A stretch of DNA of 64,000 nt from Spiroplasma_E ixodetis_B (GTDB lineage: Bacteria; Bacillota_I; Bacilli_A; Mycoplasmatales; VBWQ01). Below are positions 20,008-32,800 of the stretch, one piece after another. The notes beneath the pieces were generated by a model. The model searched no databases. It had not been told where the DNA came from and was given only the letters and a program-made list of their open reading frames with translations. Both the position numbers and the translations under genes were made by a program. The stretch is from assembly GCF_040369795.1 (NCBI RefSeq), contig NZ_AP028955.1, positions 1 through 64,000 on the forward strand. The letters are read 5' to 3'. Position 1 is the first letter of the stretch. Every line of letters starts with the position of its first letter.

Positions 20008-22029
20008 ATGAAAACGCGAATTAAAATTAATTGAATGATTGTTGCGCTATTCGTTGCTTTTTTAGTATTTGTCGGAATTTTATTGTGATATTTTTTAAGA
20101 GGTAATGCTTTAATTTTAGATCAATTTCAATTAGAAACACTACTTAGAGATGGCAAACTCCCTGGCAATAGTAGTGACACTGTTAGTAAAATTGATGGAG
20201 TACAAGTTCATTTTTTTGATCATACTACTTATATTACAGGTTTTTTAGGAATTAATGGTAAGGTAAAACGATTTGAAGCGACAGTTTCTGGAACTGCTAC
20301 AGGCGGTTTTTATCATGATGTTATTGAAAAATTATTCAGAAAAGATAAAGATGGTAAAGGCTTTGATATTAATTCCAAAATTATTAGTGAATTAGTTCCC
20401 TTTTGAAAAACATTTTTAATTAGTATGTTTCCAATATTAGTATTAGTTGGTGGTTCATTTTGATTATTTTCTAAAATGAATAAAATAGGTGCCGGTGGTG
20501 GCATGAGTCCTTTTTCAATGGGAAAAAGTCGTGCTAAGATTAGAACATCAGATACTAGATTTACTGATGTTGCTGGTATTAAAGAAGAAAAATTTGAATT
20601 AGAAGAAGTTGTTCATTTTTTAAAGTTTCCACAAAAATATGCACAAATGGGAGCAAGAGTGCCAAAAGGAGTTCTTCTTGTAGGACCGCCTGGTACTGGT
20701 AAGACTTTATTAGCAAAAGCAGTTGCTGGTGAAGCAGGTGTTCCTTTCTTTTCAATTTCTGGTTCTGAATTTGAAGAAGTTTTTGTTGGAGTTGGAGCTT
20801 CAAGAATTAGAGAAATGTTTACTACTGCTAAAAAAAGTGCTCCTTGTATTATTTTTATTGATGAAATTGATGCAGTAGGAAGAAAACGTGCCTCAGCTTC
20901 AACTGCAAATAATGAACAAACTTTAAACCAATTATTAGTTGAAATGGATGGATTTGAAACTAACTTGGGAGTTATTATTATGGCTGCTACTAACCGTGCT
21001 GATGTACTTGATGAAGCGTTATTACGTCCAGGTAGATTTGATCGTCAAATTTCTTTAAGTTGACCTGATATTAAAGAACGTGAAGCAATTTTACGATTAC
21101 ATGCTCGTAATAAAAATATTTCGCCAAAAGTTAATTTTCAAAGAATAGCAGAGAGAACGCCAGGATTTAGTGGTGCACAATTAGAAAATGTATTAAATGA
21201 AGCAACGTTGTTAGCTGTTCGTCATAATAAAACAGTTATTGGTTTAGTAGAAATTGATGAAGCTATTGATAGAGTTGTTGGTGGACCTGCTAAAACTTCA
21301 AGAGTAATTACTGATATGGATAAAAAAATAGTATCATATCACGAAGCTGGACATGCTCTTATTGGTTTAAAACTAGAATATGCTTCTAAAGTTCAAAAAG
21401 TTACAATAATACCACGTGGACAAGCAGGTGGATATACTATTATGACTCCTAAAGAAGATACTATGTTTTATTCAAAAGTACATTTAAGAGCAACTATTAC
21501 TGGTTATTTAGGTGGTCGCGCTTCAGAAGAAATTATGTTTGGTAATGCAAATATTACTACTGGTGCTCATGATGATTTAGAAAAAGCAACAAATATTGCC
21601 AGAAAAATGATAACTGAATATGGAATGTCATCTGAATTAGGATTAGTTCAATTTGAAAATCCACGTAACGAGTATTCACCTTTTGCAGCAAATAAGTTTT
21701 CTGATGATATTGCATCTAAAATTGATGGAGAAATTAAAAAATTATTAGATGTTTGTTATATTGAAGCAGTAGCGACAATTAAAAAACATAAAGATACATT
21801 AGAATTAATTGCTAAGTCATTAATGACTTTAGAAACAATTACTGCTGAACAAATAGAATATATTGATAAATATAATAAATTACCAATCGAAGTAATAGAA
21901 ATGCAAAAAGAAATGCAAAAAAATAGTAAAAATCCTTCCAAAGAGGATAATGAATCAAATGATAAAAAGGAAGATAATAATTCAGGGACTGATGATGAAA
22001 CAATATCAGTTGTTCCTAAGAAGAAATAA
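20008..22029 (+). CDS. ftsH: ATP-dependent membrane zinc protease FtsH
   Basis: It degrades membrane and short-lived cytosolic proteins. There are two membrane segments (about residues 10-30 and 135-153) around an extracytoplasmic loop. The AAA+ domain follows, with Walker A GPPGTGKT (about 225-232), Walker B IFIDEIDAVG and the SRH region ATNRADVLDEALLRPGRFDRQ. The protease zinc site is HEAGH (about 445-449), with the third ligand in the GAHDDLEKAT region. The 673 residues end in a low-complexity Asn/Asp/Lys tail. The ribosome site is AGTAGGTG before ATG 20008. A strong terminator follows. Confidence 0.97.
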
Positions 22030-22048
22030 TTAAATTATTATAATAAAA

Positions 22049-22105
22049 AAACAAAACTTACTATTTTAATATTTTCGATAATGTGTAAGTTTTGTTTTAT
22101 TTTCT
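22049..22105 (+). terminator. Rho-independent terminator after ftsH
   Basis: The arms AAACAAAACTTAC (22049-22061) and GTAAGTTTTGTTT (22085-22097) pair perfectly over 13 bp and are followed by a T-rich run. It closes the long tadA-ftsH gene string. Confidence 0.85.
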
Positions 22106-22151
22106 TTTTTTATTTGGTAAATATAATATCAAAAGTAATAAGGAGAAAAAA

Positions 22152-22730
22152 ATGTTGGAAAAACATGAATTAGTAGAAAAAATATTATTAAGTACTGATG
22201 TAATTAATAATAAAATTATTGAACTTGCAAAATCAGTTAATAGTTATTATAAAGATAATAAAGAGCCCATTATTTTAGTAGGGATATTAAGAGGATGTTT
22301 ACCTTTTTTATCACAATTTATGTTAAACCTTAAGATTGATTGTTTGGTTGATTTTATGTATGTAGAGTCATATTTAGGAAAAACAAAGGCGGTAAATAAA
22401 CCAAAAATAAGAATGGATGTTATTAATAATGTTAAGGGTCGTGATTTATTAATTGTTGAAGATATTATTGATTCAGGTAATTCGTTATTTAAAATTCGTG
22501 ATCATTTACAAGAACTTGGAGCAAAATCGGTAAAAATAATTACTCTATTAGATAAGAAATCTAAAAGAGTTGCTAAAATTGAAGCTGATTGATATGGCTT
22601 TGAAGTTTCTGATCATTTTTTAGTGGGATATGGTCTTGATTATGATGAAAAATTGAGAAACTTACCTTATGTCGGGATTGCTAATCTTAATAAAATTGCA
22701 ATTTTAGAAAAACGTAAAAAAAGTAGTTAA
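22152..22730 (+). CDS. hpt: Hypoxanthine phosphoribosyltransferase
   Basis: It salvages hypoxanthine and guanine with PRPP. The PRPP-binding motif is LLIVEDIIDSGNSL, the N-terminal block ILVGILRGCLPFLSQF matches the family, and VDFMYVESYL precedes the flexible loop. The C-terminal DHFLVGYGLDYDEKLRNLPYVG is typical. ATG 22152 has AAGGAG 7-12 bases before it; the earlier in-frame start lies inside the preceding terminator. It is 192 residues with one UGA at 22590. Confidence 0.95.
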
Positions 22731-22867
22731 GTAAATAAGTTTATAATTTAATAATAATATTAAAATTTTTATTTTTTAATATAGTTCAAATATAATTAGC
22801 ATTATTTTATTATGATAAAATTATAATATTAGCAGTTTTTAAGTTGTATAAGAATATTGGAGTTATA

Positions 22868-25800
22868 ATGAGCAATCTTTTTGTTAATGTTTTAAGACGA
22901 ATCAAGAAAAGATTATTACAATATTTAGGTATTATAATACTATTAGTTATTGTAATTTCTACTCTTTCTGCACTTTATAGTACAGCATCAAGAGTTGAAT
23001 CAGGTTTTTATACAGTATTAAACAATAGTGGTAAATATGACTATCGTATTAATTTACAATTATTAAATAATTATAAAGATACTGCTACTGCAACATCAAG
23101 AATCCAAACAATTATCAAAAAACAATTTAAAGATCATCCACAAGAATGAGAAATTGATAAACAGATAGATGAAATTAAAGAAAATAATCTTAGAAATAAT
23201 AGTTTTCCTATCCTTCCTTCGGGAACAGATATTAATAAAGATTTTGAAAATTATTTGTTAAATTGAGGATTAAGTTATCAATGAATATTATTTAATGATA
23301 TTTTAGAAAACGAAGTTAAAAATGATGAAATTTATAATTTACAACATTATGAACTTGCTAAATCATTTTTTAAAAATTTTGATTATGAAAACGTTAGTTC
23401 TCTTAAAAAAAATTATTATTCATTAGAAAATGGATTTTATACTTCAGAAAAAAGCGAATCTTTTGATTTTGCTCCAAAAAAAAATAATATTAATGAAGTT
23501 TATATTTCCGAAGGTATTAAGCCTATTAATCCATTAGAAATAGTAATCAATCCTGAATTTGCACGTATTAATAATATTAAATTAAATGATTATATAACAG
23601 TTATTGATAAAGTTGAAAAGTTAAAAGTTGTTGGCTTTGGTTATGCTTATTGGGGAATTACTGGTAGTCGTACTGCAATAAATCCTAATCCGAAATCTAA
23701 AAATACAAGTCCTGTTTATATTTCAAATCAATGGTTTAATAATTTAATAAAATATTCTACATTTAGAACTAATTTAAATAATATATTTTTATTAAAAGTT
23801 AACAATAACGATAACTATTTTATTAGTAAGTTAGAAGAACTTTTAATTAAAACTTTTAGTTTTAGTTTTGGTTCAATTATTAGTAGTGATAGCGAGGATA
23901 TTCGATCAGGACAAATTCTAGAGAGTTTTAAAATGAAAAATATAATATTTACAACAATTACTCTTGTAGTATTATTAGTTATTATTTTTATCATTATGTC
24001 ATATGTTAGAAAAGAAATTGATTTACAAAAACCACAGATAGGATTATTAAAAGCCCTTGGTTATAGTAATTTTCAAATTGCTATTAGTTTTGTAATTTTA
24101 ATATTTTTGATAACATTAACTTCTAGTATTATTGGTTTAGGTATTGGTATAGGGTTACAAATATGATTTAATTCGTTAAATAACATTGTTTTTTTTATGC
24201 CATTACCAATACTATTTTTTAGTTGGATAGTGTTTATTGTAAGTTTAATAATTATTCCTATTATTTTTATAGTAATTAGTTATATGCAATCGGAAACAAA
24301 ATTACGCGTTAGTCCATCATTATTAATTTATGATAGACCAAGTAATTCAAGTTCTAAACTAATTTCAGTTTTAAAATATCCCTTTCACTATTGACCATTT
24401 AAACAACGTTTGCCAATTGCTTTCACTCTAAAATCGGTTGGAAAACTATTTTTAGTATTTTTTACTTTTATTTTTGTTAGTTTTTTATTACTATTTCAAA
24501 GTTCAGCTACTGATTTATTTGATAATAAAATAAATAATTTATATCGATATTACAATAAAGATGTTAAATGAAATATATCAACTTCATCAATGTATACATA
24601 TAGTAATGATTCTGATTTAAAAATTGATAAGCATGTTTTTGATTGATTTTCAGAAAAAGATATTGCGAAAGATAAAGAAACTGGTACTAATAAATATCAT
24701 CAATTAATAGCTGATGATTTTCATATTGATAATGATAATAAAGCTAAAAAAATTGAAAGTATTATTAATAATAACTTTAAAAATTATTTTATGAATAGTG
24801 AAGAAATTAATATCCTTTATCAAAAAACTAAGACCAAATCTGATTGTGAAGATTTTATTAATCCAAAAAAGATAATACCTGAACCATTAATGGAAATTAT
24901 TTGTCAAAATATTCATCAAATATTTAATTATATTTCAACAAATACAAGTGTTAATCCAGAAATAAACCCGTTGCCTGGTATTAGTTTAGGTTTAAATATT
25001 TATAATAATAATTATTATCCAACTGTTGAAATAAATTTAAGACCTCCTAATGAATGAAAAGAACATAATCAAGTTCGCATGCTCGCAAAAAAAAATAAAG
25101 CAACAGGACTTTATAATGATCCATTTCAAGATTTAGTTTGAAAAAATTGATTTAACTTGAAAGAAGCAAAAAATCGTGATATTAATCCTATTTTTAATAA
25201 TTCTCATAATTTACAAGCACAAAAAGTTACTTATACTGATAATCAAAGACAAAATATAACAACTACAGCTTATATTTTACGAGCAGTTATTTTAAAAACA
25301 TTATCAATTTTAAATGATTATAAAATTGATGATCACTTTTTAATGTTAACAAGTTGATATAATTATACAATTCCAGTAATTTATCAAGTTAAAGGAATTA
25401 TTGAAAATAATTTAGACAATTCGAATGTTTATATTAATCTTGATGATTTGCGAACATCTATTGGATTAATAAAACCTTCCCCGTCAGAAGATCCAAAACC
25501 AATATCAGATTCTTTTAATCATTGATTATCTAAAGAGAGCAATATTTTTCCATTAAATTATATAAATATTTTGCAGCCATCTGCAGAATATACTAAAGAA
25601 CAAATATTAGCAAAAAATTTAGAACCTATTAATAAAATACCTTTTATTAATGATTTAGTTAAAAGATTATTAGTTGAAATATTTGATGGAATTAGAACAA
25701 TTATAAATATTACAAAAATTTTAATATTATTTGCTGTAGCTTTTGTATTGGTAATTATCGTTAATATGATTTTAGATAATAATTTATTAATTATTGCAAT

Positions 25801-26092
25801 GATGAAATCTTTGGATTATCGTGTAAATGAAATTAACAGATTGATTATTGGCTCCTATATTATTACTTTATTCGTTGCTTTTATTTTAGGTACTATTATT
25901 TCTTATGCTGTGTGGAATATTATTACTTTAATTATTGCAACTAAAGCAGGCGTTTTTTTTAATGTGGCTGCTAATCTAGTTACAATTTTATCTTGCTTTG
26001 GAACGGTATTTTTAATAATGGTTATTGGCTATGCTGTTGGGTTATATTTAATTAAATACAAACCAGTAACAACTTTATTACAAGAAAGTTAA
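22868..26092 (+). CDS. FtsX/MacB-type ABC transporter permease
   Basis: A 1074-residue membrane protein, open with UGA as Trp throughout. One membrane segment (about 15-40) precedes a 310-residue extracytoplasmic domain. Three or four segments follow (about 358-378, 400-432, 443-470 and 535-555). A second large soluble domain comes next, then a C-terminal FtsX-like unit with three segments (about 945-965, 990-1015, 1030-1055). The phrases IGLLKALGYSNFQI and IAMMKSLDYRVNEI are the repeated coupling-helix region of FtsX domains. The ATPase gene lies 96 bases downstream. The substrate is unknown; relatives act in lipoprotein or peptide export. The start follows TTGGAG at 22857-22862. A TATAAT at 22822-22827 may be its promoter. 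Confidence 0.85.
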
Positions 26093-26188
26093 AATATTTT
26101 TTAAGCATTTCTATATAAATAAGGTAAAGTAATTGATAAAATGAGTGTGTTATTTATAAAAGCATGGAATTAAAAAGGAGAAATGATT

Positions 26189-27202
26189 ATGAAAAAAGAT
26201 AATAAGAAAATTAAAAAAGATGATAAAAACATCGGAAGTAAACAAGTAACTAAAACTAAGTTAGAATCTAGTTTTACAAAGAAGTCAGTATCTAAAAATG
26301 AAGGTGCAATACCACCAGTAACCCATAAATCTCATGATAAACCAGAATCAAAGGAAGAAATAGAAGTTAATAAAGCCAAATTGCAAGCTTTTAAAGATAA
26401 TCAAAAAGCAATTAAAAAATTAACAAAAACTCATTCAAAAGAAATTTTAGCAGGTAAAATTATATCAATGACTAATAATACTCCTGATACTCAAACTAAT
26501 GTTATTGAATTATTTGATGTTAAAAAATCTTACTTAACTGGAGACTTAGAATATGAAGTATTAAAAGAAGTTAATTTAAAAATTAAATTAGGTGATTTTG
26601 TTGTTATCTTAGGACCATCGGGAAGTGGTAAGACAACATTATTAAATATTATTTCGGGATTGGATAAAGCTAATACTGGTGATGTTTTTGTGGTGGGATA
26701 CAATTTATCTTTATTAAAAGATAGTCATTTAACTAAATTTAGACGAGATAATGTTGGTTTTATTTTTCAACAATACAATTTATTAACTAACTTAACTGCT
26801 CGTGAAAATGCTGAAGTTGGCGAAAACCTTGCTAAAAGTAAAAATATGAGTATTGATGATATTTTTCAAGTTATTGAAATGGATGAACATATGAATAAAT
26901 TTCCAAGTCAATTATCAGGTGGACAACAACAAAGAGTATCGATTGGTAGAGCACTAGCAAAAAATCCGACAATTTTATTTTGTGATGAGCCAACAGGAGC
27001 ACTTGATGAGGAAATGGGGCGTAAGGTATTAGAGATTTTATTGGATGTTAATCGAGAATATAAAACATCAATTATTATGGTTACTCATAATCCTAACTTC
27101 CAATATGTTGCAAATACTGTTATTAATGTTAAAAATGGTAAAATTATTAGTGTAAATAATAATGAAAAACCAATGAAACCAAGTGAAATAAATTGAAGTT
27201 AA
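26189..27202 (+). CDS. ABC transporter ATP-binding protein with a basic N-terminal extension
   Basis: It is the LolD/MacB-type ATPase partner of the preceding permease. A Lys-rich, low-complexity region covers about residues 1-105. The ABC domain has Walker A GPSGSGKTT (about 142-150), Q-loop FQQYNLL, signature LSGGQQQR, Walker B ILFCDEPTGALDE and H-loop VTHN. The second ATG (26189) is chosen because it lies 8 bases after AAAGGAG; ATG 26183 is too close. The frame ends IN-W-S at TAA 27200-27202 when UGA 27194 is Trp. The extension may be cytosolic or nucleic-acid facing, but nothing shows its role. Confidence 0.9.
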
Positions 27203-27267
27203 TATTATTAATTAAATAAACTAACAAATTGTTAATAGAAAAAATATCATAATAAAGGAGTAAAAAA

Positions 27268-27794
27268 ATGATATTTTTTGAAAACCCTAGATTAAAAATT
27301 AGATATTGAGAAGATAATGATTTAGATGAACTTGTTTTATTAAATTCTGATAAATATGTCATGAAATATTTTCCTAGTACATTATCAAAAGATGATACAT
27401 AAAAATATTTTTCGAAAATTAAAAATAATTTAAATAATAATGGATTTGATTTTTATGCTGTTGAATTTAAAAAAGACAATAAATTTATTGGCTTTATTGG
27501 CTTTAGCGAAGTTGATTTTATTGATGATTTTAGACCATGCATTGAAATTGGTTGGTGTTTTAAAAAAAGTGTTTGAGGTCAAGGAATAGCAACATAAGCA
27601 GCTAAAGAATGTTTAAAATATGCAAAAAAAATTTAAAATTGACTGAAATTTATAGTTTTACTAGTATATTAAATATTAAATCAGAAAATGTAATGAAACG
27701 AATAGGTATGAAAAAAATAAAAGAATTTTATCATCCAAAAATAAATAAAAGTAATATTTTAGCAAAACATGTTTTATACAAAATTAATATTTAG
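27268..27794 (+). pseudogene. GNAT-family N-acetyltransferase, decayed
   Basis: The N-terminus is RimJ/RimL-like (ENPRLKIRYWEDNDLDELVLL), the middle is FIGFIGFSEVDF, and the acetyl-CoA loop region reads EIGWCFKKSVWGQGIAT. Stops occur at 27400 and 27595, and one A is missing in the run near 27628. After this shift the frame continues as KNLKLTEIYSFTSILNIKSENVMKRIGM, the normal family end. A good AAGGAG site and ATG 27268 are kept, so decay looks recent. Confidence 0.85.
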
Positions 27795-27856
27795 AAGGTA
27801 AATTGTCTCTAATTTTTATAGATATCTATTAGTAGAAATATTTAAATTGAATTTTA

Positions 27857-27886
27857 ACCCTTATTATAAATATAAGGGCTTTATTA
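27857..27886 (+). terminator. Terminator after the acetyltransferase pseudogene
   Basis: CCCTTAT (27858-27864) pairs with ATAAGGG (27872-27878), and CTTTATT follows. The remaining spacer to lysS (27887-28020) holds a TTGACA at 27906-27911 but no -10 box at the right distance. Confidence 0.65.
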
Positions 27887-28020
27887 TAAAATTTAAAATT
27901 AATTGTTGACAGTAGAATTTGGTATTGAAAATTGATATCATTATGTATAAACCTAAACAATCTTATTTAATTTAATTTTTTTATTTTAAATACTTATTTT
28001 AAATACAAAGGATGAAAAAA

Positions 28021-29640
28021 ATGAAAGAAACTAAAATTGAAATTAATGGACGTATTTTGACAGAGCAAGAAGCATTAAGATATCAAAAAATACAAGATTT
28101 ATATAAACAAAATTATGATATTTATGCGCGTAATTGAGAAAGAAATTATAATTGTGAAACTTTAAATATTGAATTTAGAAATAAAAATAAAGAAGAGTTA
28201 GCAAAATTTGTTGCTAATTTACCTAATGATCAAATTAAAATGGCGGGTAGATTAATGACAAAAAGAGAAATGGGAAAGGGTTCAATTTTTGCTCATTTGC
28301 AAGATCAAACAGGTAAATTTCAAATTTATTTAAAACCAGAATATATTAATCAAAAAAAATTTGAATGATTTGCAGAATATGCAGATTTAGGAGATTTTTT
28401 TGGTATTAAAGGTAAGGCTATGAAAACCAATAAAGGAGAACTAACAGTTCAAATCTATGATATTGTAATGTTATCAAAAGCACTTAGACCTTTACCAGAT
28501 AAATTTCATGGTTTAACAGATATTGAAGAACGTTATCGACGAAGATATGTAGATTTAATTATGAATCAAGAAACTAAAAAGACATTTTTACAACGTACAC
28601 AAATTATTAATGAATTAAGAAGTTTTTTAAATAATAAAGGTTATTTAGAAGTTGAAACACCTATTTTACAAGAAGTATATGGCGGTGCCGCTGCTAAACC
28701 TTTTATCACTCATCATAATACATTAAAAACAGATTTATATTTACGTATTGCTACTGAATTACATTTAAAAAGATTAATAGTTGGTGGTTTTGAAAAAGTT
28801 TATGAAATTGGTAGATTATTTCGTAATGAAGGTATGAGTAAAAAACATAATCCAGAATTTACAACTATTGAAATTTATGTTGCCTATCAAGATATGAAAT
28901 ATATGATGGATTTAACAGAGTCTTGTATAAAAAATTTAATTAATACAGTGCATAATAAATTAATATTAGAATATGATGAAAATATATTAAATTTTGAAAA
29001 ATCATGAACAAAAATTAGTATGATTGATTCAATTAAAAAAGCTATGATTAAAGATGAAGGGTTTACTAAAATTTTCCAAGAAATTAGTGATATGATTTTA
29101 AAATATCATAATATTGAAGATGATAATATTAGAAATATTGAAAAAAATAAAACATTTAAACTTATATTAAAACTTGCAAAAAGTTATAAACTTCATATTC
29201 CAGATCATTATAATAGTAATGGTCATATTATTAATTTATTTTTTGAATCTTTTGTTGAAGAAACTTTAATTCAACCTACTTTTATTTTTGATTATCCAAT
29301 TGAAATTTCACCACTTGCTAAATTAAATAAAAATAGTAAAGAGTTTACTGATCGTTTTGAATTATTTATTGCTGGTAGAGAATATGCAAATGCTTATTCG
29401 GAACTAAATGATTCTTTGCAACAATATAATCGTTTTGAAGAGCAAGTAAAAGAAAAAAATAGCGGTAATGATGAAGCAGCAACTATGGATTTAGACTTTG
29501 TTGAAGCATTGGAGTATGGTATGCCACCAACAGGTGGATTGGGAATTGGTATTGATCGTTTGGTCATGTTAATAACTGGCAAAAATAGTATTAAAGATGT
29601 ATTATTATTTCCGCATATGAAACCTAGAACTGAAAAATAA
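28021..29640 (+). CDS. lysS: Lysyl-tRNA synthetase (class II)
   Basis: It charges tRNA-Lys. The N-terminal OB-fold anticodon domain (about residues 70-150, IKMAGRLMTKREMGKGSIFAHLQD) is followed by the class II core. Recognisable blocks are RYRRRYVDLI, the motif 2 region VYEIGRLFRNEG with HNPEFTTIE, and the motif 3 region GGLGIGIDRLVMLITG. UGA codons at 28135, 28366 and 29005 are Trp. At 539 residues it is longer than the usual ~490-500; the extra length lies in the region between motifs 2 and 3 and at the N-terminus. AAAGGA lies before ATG 28021. Confidence 0.95.
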
Positions 29641-29647
29641 TTTTTGT

Positions 29648-29693
29648 GATAAATTTTTATTATATAAACATATAATAGTAATTTATCTTTTTT
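29648..29693 (+). terminator. Rho-independent terminator after lysS
   Basis: GATAAATTTTTATTATAT (29648-29665) pairs with ATATAATAGTAATTTATC (29670-29687) with two mismatches, around an AAAC loop, and TTTTTT follows. Confidence 0.75.
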
Positions 29694-29792
29694 CAAAAAA
29701 AAGATAAATTAATTAGTTATAATCAAGATAGTTCTTTAGAATAAGGAGCTTTTTATTGTTATTAACACAAAAGATTGAAAAATATAAGTTTT

Positions 29793-29831
29793 CAAACCCA
29801 TTGTTTTATTTAAAAACAATTGGTTTTTTTA
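29793..29831 (+). terminator. Second hairpin-T-run between lysS and the coiled-coil pseudogene
   Basis: AAACCCATTGTTTT and AAAACAATTGGTTT pair with one mismatch and are followed by a T-run. An AAGGAG at 29743-29748 with a TTG nearby could serve a 27-codon ORF running through this hairpin, but nothing else supports it as a gene. No other feature is seen in 29694-29863. Confidence 0.5.
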
Positions 29832-29863
29832 TTTTATAAATAAAATTCAGGAGAATAATATTT

Positions 29864-32800
29864 ATGCCTTGATTTAATGAATTAATAAAAAAATTTAGAA
29901 ATTATCCTTTAACTGATGAAAATTTAGACAAAGTTGTTGAAACTTTTAATGATTTTTTTAAAGAATACAATGAAAAAGATAACTTTTTTTCTAATTCAGA
30001 AGATACTGATTTTGAAAACCCAAGTACATCAGCACCATTAACTCAATTAAAAGAAAATAAAAAAACTGATTTAGATAAATTAATTAGACAATTAGATTAT
30101 TTTTTAATAGAACTTGATAGTAAAATTAAATAACAAAATGAAGAATTATTATTCTTGGAGAAAAATAAAACATTAATTGAACAAAATAAAATTAATAAGG
30201 GTAGTAAAAATAGTACTGAGTTTACTGAAATTACAGATTATTTTAATCTTTTTATTTTTTTAAGTGAAACAATAATTAATGATATTATTTTTTTAAAAAC
30301 AATAAATTTAAATATTTTTGAAAATAAAAAATAGTTTTTAAAAAAAACACGAGAATTAAAAATAAAAATTGATAAAGAAATTCGTACGCTATATCAAAAA
30401 AATGAGGAATTAGAAAATAAAAAAGAGAAAATTTTTGAAAATCTTTTTAAAGAAGAAGTTATGACTCAATTAATTTTATCTTTTTGAGCATTTAGAATGA
30501 AAAGTGGAGATGAATATAAATTAATTTTAAATGAAGATAAAGATTTAAAAAGTAAATTTGATAAAAATTTTGTATTTTTCTTTGAATTAATAGATGACAT
30601 ATTTAACCGATATATTAAAAAAATTATTAAAAATGAGGAAAGAATATACAATGATATATTTGAAAAATATAATGATCGAGAAAAATAATTAATAGACTTC
30701 TTGCGTAATTGATTTAAAATTTATATTAGATAATATTTTAAAAAAAAGGTGATTTTTAAATGAAATATCAAAAAAATATTGAAATAAATGATAAAAAATT
30801 TTTAAGATTAACTGCTATTGAAAGAGTAACTTTTAATAAAATATTAAAAATTTTAAAAGAATTTGAAATAGAAAAAATAAATCATGCTGGAAGAAAAAAT
30901 AAATTATCATTAGAAGATCGTATTTTAATGACATTAGAATACTGAAGATAATATAGAACTTATTTTCATATTGCTGACAGTTATGGAATTAGTGAAAGTA
31001 GTTGTTTTAGAAATATCAAATGAATTGAAGATAATTTATTAAAACATCCTGATTTTCAACAATTTGATGGTAAAAAACGGTTATTAAACGATAACTTTAA
31101 AAATAAAACAATTATCATTGATGTAACTGAATCTCCTGTTCAACGCCCAAAAAAAGACAAAAGAAATATTATTCAGGAAAAAAGAAAAAACACACAATAA
31201 AAACACAAATTATAATTGAAAAAGATAGTAAAAAAATTTTAACAACATATTTTTAATTTGGTAAAAATCATGATTTTAAAATTTTAAAAGATTCAAAAAT
31301 TAAATTTTTATCTCAAACAACTGTTTTAGTTGATTTAGGATATCAAAGAATACAAAATATACACTCTAATGTTTTAATTGCAAAAAGAAAATCAAATAAA
31401 AATAAATTAACTAAAAAAGAAAAGAAAAATAATAAACTAATTTCAAAAATGAGAGTTGTTATTGAAAATGTTTTTGCTTGATTAAAAAGATTCAAAATTA
31501 TTAGTGAAAAATATCGAAATAGAAGAAAAAGATTTGGTTTAAGATTCAATTTAATAGTTTCAATTTATAATTTACAAATTTTAAATTAAAAAGATTCAAA
31601 AATTTAAGAGTATAAAATTTATTATTTTAAATAATAATTTTTATTATGTTTTGATAATAAAAATATAAAAATTATCTTTAAAAAAGATTAAACAATTAAT
31701 TTAATAAAAATTTTATATTAAAAGTGTTAAATATTTTTTTAATTATGCAAGAAGTCTAATAAGTGAACAAGAAGAAATTATTAAAACTAAAGATAAAGTT
31801 AAAGAAAGTATAGAATTATTTAAAAAAGAATTAGAATAAAAAAAAGAACAAATTAGAATGCATCAGAAAGAGATAGCAGAAAAAGAAAGCAAATTGAAAA
31901 TTTAGAAAAACGAAAGAAAAATATAAAAATTAAAAAAGTACTTACTTGCAAGATTTAGAAGAAAATAAAAATAATACTGAAAATCAAATATTTATTCCAA
32001 ATATTTCAGATGATAAAAAGGGAAAAAAACAATATTTAAAAGAAATAGATGTAGTGATTAAAAAAAAGAATAGTGATATTAAGAAAAATAATGATTATAT
32101 TGTGGAGTTACAAGATAATATTACAAGACATGATACTGAGTTAATTATTAATGATAAAAAAATAAAAAAAATTGAGGATAAAATTAATAAAATTGAGGAT
32201 TTTTTTAAGCAAAATAAACATACGATGATGTTTGAAATTAAAAAAATAAAAGAAAAATGAATTAAAAATATTAGTAAAGATCAAAAAATATTTATTAATT
32301 TCTTAAAATAAGTTAATAAATTAGAAAATATAGAATTTATTAAGATTATTGAAAATTATTGAGAAGAAAATGCTGACAGTATTAAAAAATTTAATGAAAA
32401 TTTTAACATTAAAAATAATTTAGAAAACATAAGAGAAGAAAAAGAAATAATAGAAAATGAATTTAAAGATGATTTCACAACTTTAGAAATTAATTTTAAA
32501 TTAAAAGAAAAAGAAATAATAGAAAATGCAATTAGAGAAAAAAAGGAAAAAATTCAGGAGTCTTTAAGAACAATTAATCAATCAAAACTAGTAAGTATTG
32601 AAATCCAAACCGAAATAAATCAAGAAAATGAGAAACCTAGTTGACAAGATCAAAAAATTGAAGAACAAAATAAAACCATTGAAAAACTATAATTTCAAAT
32701 AAATTATTTAGAAAAAAAATTAATTTCAATAAAGGAATTACATGAAGATGAAGTAAAAGATTTATCTACAACATTGGAAAATATTAGAGATTTTTTTGCA

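Noticed and set aside
27887..28020. T-box or lysine riboswitch before lysS
   Set aside because: No T-box bulge sequence or lysine-riboswitch core was found in the 134-base spacer.
29757..29841. Possible 27-codon ORF (TTG start after AAGGAG)
   Set aside because: It runs through a hairpin-T-run that looks like a terminator, and its sequence is arbitrary. A leader peptide is possible but unsupported.
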